Origin: Acidobacteriota bacterium
Lineage (GTDB): Bacteria > Acidobacteriota > Blastocatellia > RBC074
Assembly (NCBI GenBank): GCA_018268995.1
Contig: JAFDVL010000039.1
Coordinates: 62,001 to 126,000 of the forward strand
Direction: 5' to 3'
Length of the DNA stretch: 64,000 nucleotides
Part shown: piece after piece, positions 60,680 through 64,000 of the stretch
Layout of the letters: each line of letters opens with the position of its first letter
How positions within the stretch are numbered: position 1 is the stretch's first letter
Translations under genes and position numbers: made by a program
The notes under the pieces: model-generated
Seen by the model: only the letters and a program-made list of their open reading frames with translations
Database searches by the model: none
Told to the model about the DNA's origin: nothing

Positions 60680-62512
60680 ATGCCTGAATTTCTCTCTCAA
60701 TGGATTGCTCTGTGGAACCGTCTCACGATGCGGCAACGACTGGCTGTCGGCGGCGCTGTCGCGGGAACGTTGGGGTTGATGATAACGCTCATTTATTTTG
60801 GCTCGCAGCCAGAATATGGCGTGTTATTCTCTGATCTAAAAACCAACGATGCGCAGACAATTGTCGAAAAACTGAAAGCCGCAAATGTGCCTTATCGCCT
60901 CTCGAATGGCGGTACGATGATCAGTGTGCCGAATGAACGGGTGCCGGAATTGCGACTGCAGATGGCAGCGTCCAACACGTTAACAGGCGGGCACATCGGC
61001 TTTGATATTTTTGATCGCAATAATTTTGGCGCAACAGATTTCACACAGAAAGTGAATTATCAACGCGCGCTCGAAGGCGAACTGGCACGTACGCTGGAGG
61101 GCATGGACGAAGTCGAAACCGCGCGTGTTCATATCACAGCACCGCGTGAATCCGTCTTTGCAGAAAAAGCGGAGCGTGGCAAAGCATCTGTCGTTTTGCG
61201 GATGCGGCAAGCACGCGAATTATCACGCGAACGGACGGATGCTATCGTCAACCTGATTGCTTCATCTGCTGAAGGACTTGATCCGGCAGATGTTTCAGTC
61301 ATGGACACGCGTGGGCGATTGCTGACCGCTCCAGGGCGAAATAACGCCGGGGTTGCAGGCGCAACGGCTTTTAGTTCGCATTTGGAAGCGCGGCAAAAGC
61401 TTGAGACAGAAACCGCAGCCCGCATCGTAGCTTTGCTCGAACCAATCGTCGGCAAAGGGCATGTCCAGGCCGATGTGGCTGCTGACGTGGATTTCAGCCA
61501 AATCGAACAAACGGAAGAAAAATACGATCCTAAATCGTCTGTGATTCGCTCGCAACAAAGCACAGCCGAATATCGCACCCCCGTGTCATCCAGCATTGGC
61601 GGCGTAACAGGCGCACGTGGCAATGATCCCAATACGCGCGTGCCACCACCGACGCCGACACCAACGCCCACTCCGACACCGCAGCCCGGTCAAGCCGCAA
61701 CGCCGCAACCCACACCAGCGATGCCGCCGCAACTGGCACCCGATCAACGCAACGCATCCACGATCAATTACGAGATTGATAAAACCGTGCGTCGAACCGT
61801 AGGCGGATTGGGCCAGGTCACACGCCTTTCGGCGTCTGTGCTGGTGGATCACAAAGCAGTGAATGGTGCGTCAGTTGCACGCGCACCTGAGGAATTGAAG
61901 CGCATTCAGGATTTAGTGGCAGCCGCCATCGGCGCAGATTCAAAGCGTGGCGATCAGGTCGTCGTGGAATCGTTTCCCTTTGATAAAGCGACCAGTGAGC
62001 CAGCCAAGCCATCTGCAATTGAGCGATACCGCGACATGATTCAAGTTGGAATCAAATATGGTTCGCTGGTGCTTGCCGCACTCCTCTTGATTTTCTTTGT
62101 TGTGCGCCCAGCACAAAAGGCGCTCAAGGCATCCAGCGCACCAGAGCCGAAACTATTGGCTGCCAGTACCGAGGGCGCGAAATTAGCCGGAGCGACGGCC
62201 CGGACGGAAAATGGCGAACCGCTGCTGGCCGGGCGGCGGGACAATGAACTGGAAGCGCCGCCAACAGAGATGGCCACTGTCGCGCAATTACTAGGCGATG
62301 CTACGCCACGCACCGTCGCTGAATTGGAGGCCGAAATGAATTCTCATCGAGAAGCCGAGAAGAAAGCGAACCTCGAATCGCCCACAACGGAAATCGGCAC
62401 AAATGAACCGCTTTCACCGCGAGCCTTGCGCGAGCGGTTGGCAGAGCGAAGCCGCAAAGAACCTGAAGTCGTTGCCATGACCTTGCGCGGCTGGTTACAG
62501 GAAGTTCGTTAA
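60680..62512 (+). CDS. fliF: Flagellar MS-ring protein FliF
   Basis: The 610-residue protein has TM1 at about 25-45 (L-A-V-G-G-A-V-A-G-T-L-G-L-M-I-T-L-I-Y), the secretin-like ring-building region with V-P-Y-R-L-S-N-G-G and V-E-T-A-R-V-H-I-T-A-P, TM2 at about 455-472 and the cytosolic FliG-binding tail ending M-T-L-R-G-W-L-Q-E. A Pro/Thr/Gln-rich linker lies at about 325-352. FliF anchors the flagellum in the inner membrane. No clear Shine-Dalgarno precedes ATG 60680, whose start lies at the end of a palindrome-bearing gap. Confidence 0.95.
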   Translation: MPEFLSQWIALWNRLTMRQRLAVGGAVAGTLGLMITLIYFGSQPEYGVLFSDLKTNDAQTIVEKLKAANVPYRLSNGGTMISVPNERVPELRLQMAASNTLTGGHIGFDIFDRNNFGATDFTQKVNYQRALEGELARTLEGMDEVETARVHITAPRESVFAEKAERGKASVVLRMRQARELSRERTDAIVNLIASSAEGLDPADVSVMDTRGRLLTAPGRNNAGVAGATAFSSHLEARQKLETETAARIVALLEPIVGKGHVQADVAADVDFSQIEQTEEKYDPKSSVIRSQQSTAEYRTPVSSSIGGVTGARGNDPNTRVPPPTPTPTPTPTPQPGQAATPQPTPAMPPQLAPDQRNASTINYEIDKTVRRTVGGLGQVTRLSASVLVDHKAVNGASVARAPEELKRIQDLVAAAIGADSKRGDQVVVESFPFDKATSEPAKPSAIERYRDMIQVGIKYGSLVLAALLLIFFVVRPAQKALKASSAPEPKLLAASTEGAKLAGATARTENGEPLLAGRRDNELEAPPTEMATVAQLLGDATPRTVAELEAEMNSHREAEKKANLESPTTEIGTNEPLSPRALRERLAERSRKEPEVVAMTLRGWLQEVR

Positions 62513-62536
62513 CCATTAACTATCGGACGATGATCT

Positions 62537-63658
62537 ATGCCTGAAGTAGCAACAGCAGCACAAATGCTGCAAGCAATGGAAATGGAAGAAGAGGGCAATG
62601 TTCCCCTTCCCGCAGTGCAAACTGGCAATGCAGTCACGCGGCGATATACCGAAAATCTGTCGGGCGCGCGCAAGGCTGCGATCCTTTGCGCCTCGTTGGA
62701 TGGTGACGCGATCAGCGAAGTCTTTCGGTATCTGGAAGAGGACGAGGTGCAAATCATCTCGCGTGAATTGGCATCGCTACAGCAAATCCCTTCTCAGGTT
62801 GCGAATGGCATCCTGGAAGAATTCGATCAATTGCTGACAGCACGCAATTTCGCCATCACGGGCGGCATGGATTATGCGAAGAAGTTGATTACCAAAGCGT
62901 ACGGCCCGGAAACTGCGCGTCGGCTGCTCGACCGCATCACACGTTCGCTGGAATCCACGGTCGGTTTTGAAGCACTCCAAAAAATTGATCCGCAGCAACT
63001 CTCGAAGCTCTTTCAAAACGAACATCCGCAAACTATCGCGCTTGTTTTGGCGCATCTTGAACCGCCCACAGCAGCCGCGACCTTGCGTTGCCTGCCCGAA
63101 GCACAACGCGCGGATATTGCGCTGCGCATGGCCAGTCTGCAATCCATTTCGCAGGACGTGATTCGGCAAATTTCGGTCGTGCTGGATCACAAGCTCAAAG
63201 CCATTGGCAATGATAATCGGCAAGCGGTCGGCGGCGTGCGTCCGGTGGCAGAAATCTGCAATCGCCTGGAACGTGACATCGCGCAAAAAATGCTGGAAGA
63301 AATCGAGGCCGGCAATCCTGATCTGGCGCTGGCAATTCGCAACCTGATGATGACCTTCGATGATCTCTTGTTGCTTGATGACATGGGCATCCGTGAATTG
63401 CTCCAGCGCATTGACAAGAAGGTGCTTGCACTTGCGCTCAAGGGCACAGCGGAAGAATTACAGAATCGTTTCTTCAAGAATATGTCTTCGCGCGCCGTGG
63501 AAATGATGAAGGAAGAAATGGATTTCATGGGTCAGGTCAAACTCAAGGACGTCACCGCCGCACAACGCGAAATTGTGGACATTATGCGTGAACTGGACGA
63601 TCAAGGCGTGATCAGCCTGAATGGCGGCGGCGACGGAGAGGATGGGTATGTCAGCTAG
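62537..63658 (+). CDS. fliG: Flagellar motor switch protein FliG
   Basis: The 373-residue protein has the FliG N-terminal part with G-A-R-K-A-A-I-L-C-A-S-L, the central E-H-P-Q-T-I-A-L-V-L-A-H-L and the C-terminal torque helix region L-L-D-D-M-G-I-R-E-L-L-Q-R-I-D with charged residues. FliG binds the FliF tail and MotA. An unusual N-terminal extension of about 40 residues precedes the family core. It overlaps fliH by 11 bases. Confidence 0.94.
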   Translation: MPEVATAAQMLQAMEMEEEGNVPLPAVQTGNAVTRRYTENLSGARKAAILCASLDGDAISEVFRYLEEDEVQIISRELASLQQIPSQVANGILEEFDQLLTARNFAITGGMDYAKKLITKAYGPETARRLLDRITRSLESTVGFEALQKIDPQQLSKLFQNEHPQTIALVLAHLEPPTAAATLRCLPEAQRADIALRMASLQSISQDVIRQISVVLDHKLKAIGNDNRQAVGGVRPVAEICNRLERDIAQKMLEEIEAGNPDLALAIRNLMMTFDDLLLLDDMGIRELLQRIDKKVLALALKGTAEELQNRFFKNMSSRAVEMMKEEMDFMGQVKLKDVTAAQREIVDIMRELDDQGVISLNGGGDGEDGYVS

Positions 63659-64000
63659 GCTGCTCAAAGGCGGGACTCAACTAAGCATCGCCTTCGCCCC
63701 TTTCAAGATTCCGTCCCGGAATGAAGCGGGCAGGGCCGAGGAGGCAACTGCCTACGACGAGACAGAATTTGCTGAAGCACATCCCGGTAACGTTCAGGAA
63801 GCTCAGCAGCAGGCCCAAGCCGTGATCGAGGCAGCGCAAGCAGAAGCAGATCGCCTGGTAGCACATGCGCAAACACGCGTCGCAGAAATTGAACAGCAGG
63901 CGTATCAGAAAGGCTTGGCAGAAGCGCGCGCTAAATTTGATGAAGAGGTCGCCGCAGCTGCAACTGATTTGCGCGATCAGCTCACGCGCTCGCTCACTGA
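63648..64000 (+). CDS. fliH: Flagellar assembly protein FliH (partial, runs off the end)
   Basis: The frame opens at ATG 63648 inside the fliG end and stays open to the window edge (117 codons). It is coiled-coil-like with repeated A-Q, E-A and A-E-A-x-x-x units, as in the N-terminal half of FliH, which holds the FliI ATPase at the export gate. The operon order fliF-fliG-fliH supports it. Confidence 0.85.
   Translation, partial: MSARLLKGGTQLSIAFAPFKIPSRNEAGRAEEATAYDETEFAEAHPGNVQEAQQQAQAVIEAAQAEADRLVAHAQTRVAEIEQQAYQKGLAEARAKFDEEVAAAATDLRDQLTRSLT

Overview
The window most likely comes from a member of the Acidobacteriota, probably class Blastocatellia. The evidence is two secreted proteins with the C-terminal TIGR03437 domain typical of that phylum, mid-range GC, and bacterial housekeeping genes in an order seen in such genomes (ispE, tRNA-Gln, prs, rplY, pth, rpsF, rpsR, rplI, dnaB, alr). 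The taxonomic call is inference; no rRNA gene is present.

Layout. 1-10 kb: the tail of a UvrD/PcrA helicase, an HslV-like hydrolase, a GlcD-like flavoprotein, PurS, a cell-surface polysaccharide glycosyltransferase, an ABC-2 permease without its ATPase, a FemAB-like acyltransferase and a secreted matrixin-type protease. 10-25 kb: an orphan response regulator, a trans-sulfuration PLP enzyme, a receiver-ATPase signalling protein, a secreted carbohydrate-related cluster (CBM9-like, SurA-like, PL26/YetA-like), a protealysin-like protease with its emfourin-type inhibitor, an MBL hydrolase, SlyD, MnmA and a DUF433/PIN-like pair. 25-33 kb: a CbbQ/CbbO-like AAA-VWA pair split by an inverted-repeat-bounded four-helix-bundle gene, an AT-rich three-gene cassette led by a TIGR04255 protein, and a polynucleotide kinase-like plus Thg1-like pair. 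33-44 kb: cysteine desulfurase, secreted proteins, a histidine kinase with a receiver-XRE regulator, an SDR enzyme and a Ser/Thr kinase. 43.5-57 kb, minus strand: alr, dnaB with an intein, ribosomal proteins, pth, rplY, prs, tRNA-Gln, ispE, a GH18-NodB-GT2 fusion and fabI. 57-64 kb: a PQQ-type sugar dehydrogenase, then a flagellar operon flgB-flgC-fliE-fliF-fliG-fliH running off the end.

The most striking feature is not a gene. At least 18 gaps contain a long imperfect or perfect palindrome built from a short stuttered word that differs from locus to locus. Many fill the gap almost exactly from stop codon to next start codon. One carries the four-helix-bundle gene in its loop, one lies in frame inside the activation loop of the Ser/Thr kinase, one replaces the normal start region of alr, and one supplies the C-terminus of a small membrane protein. 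These elements affect translation starts, terminators and protein sequence, and are the best candidate here for an undescribed system.
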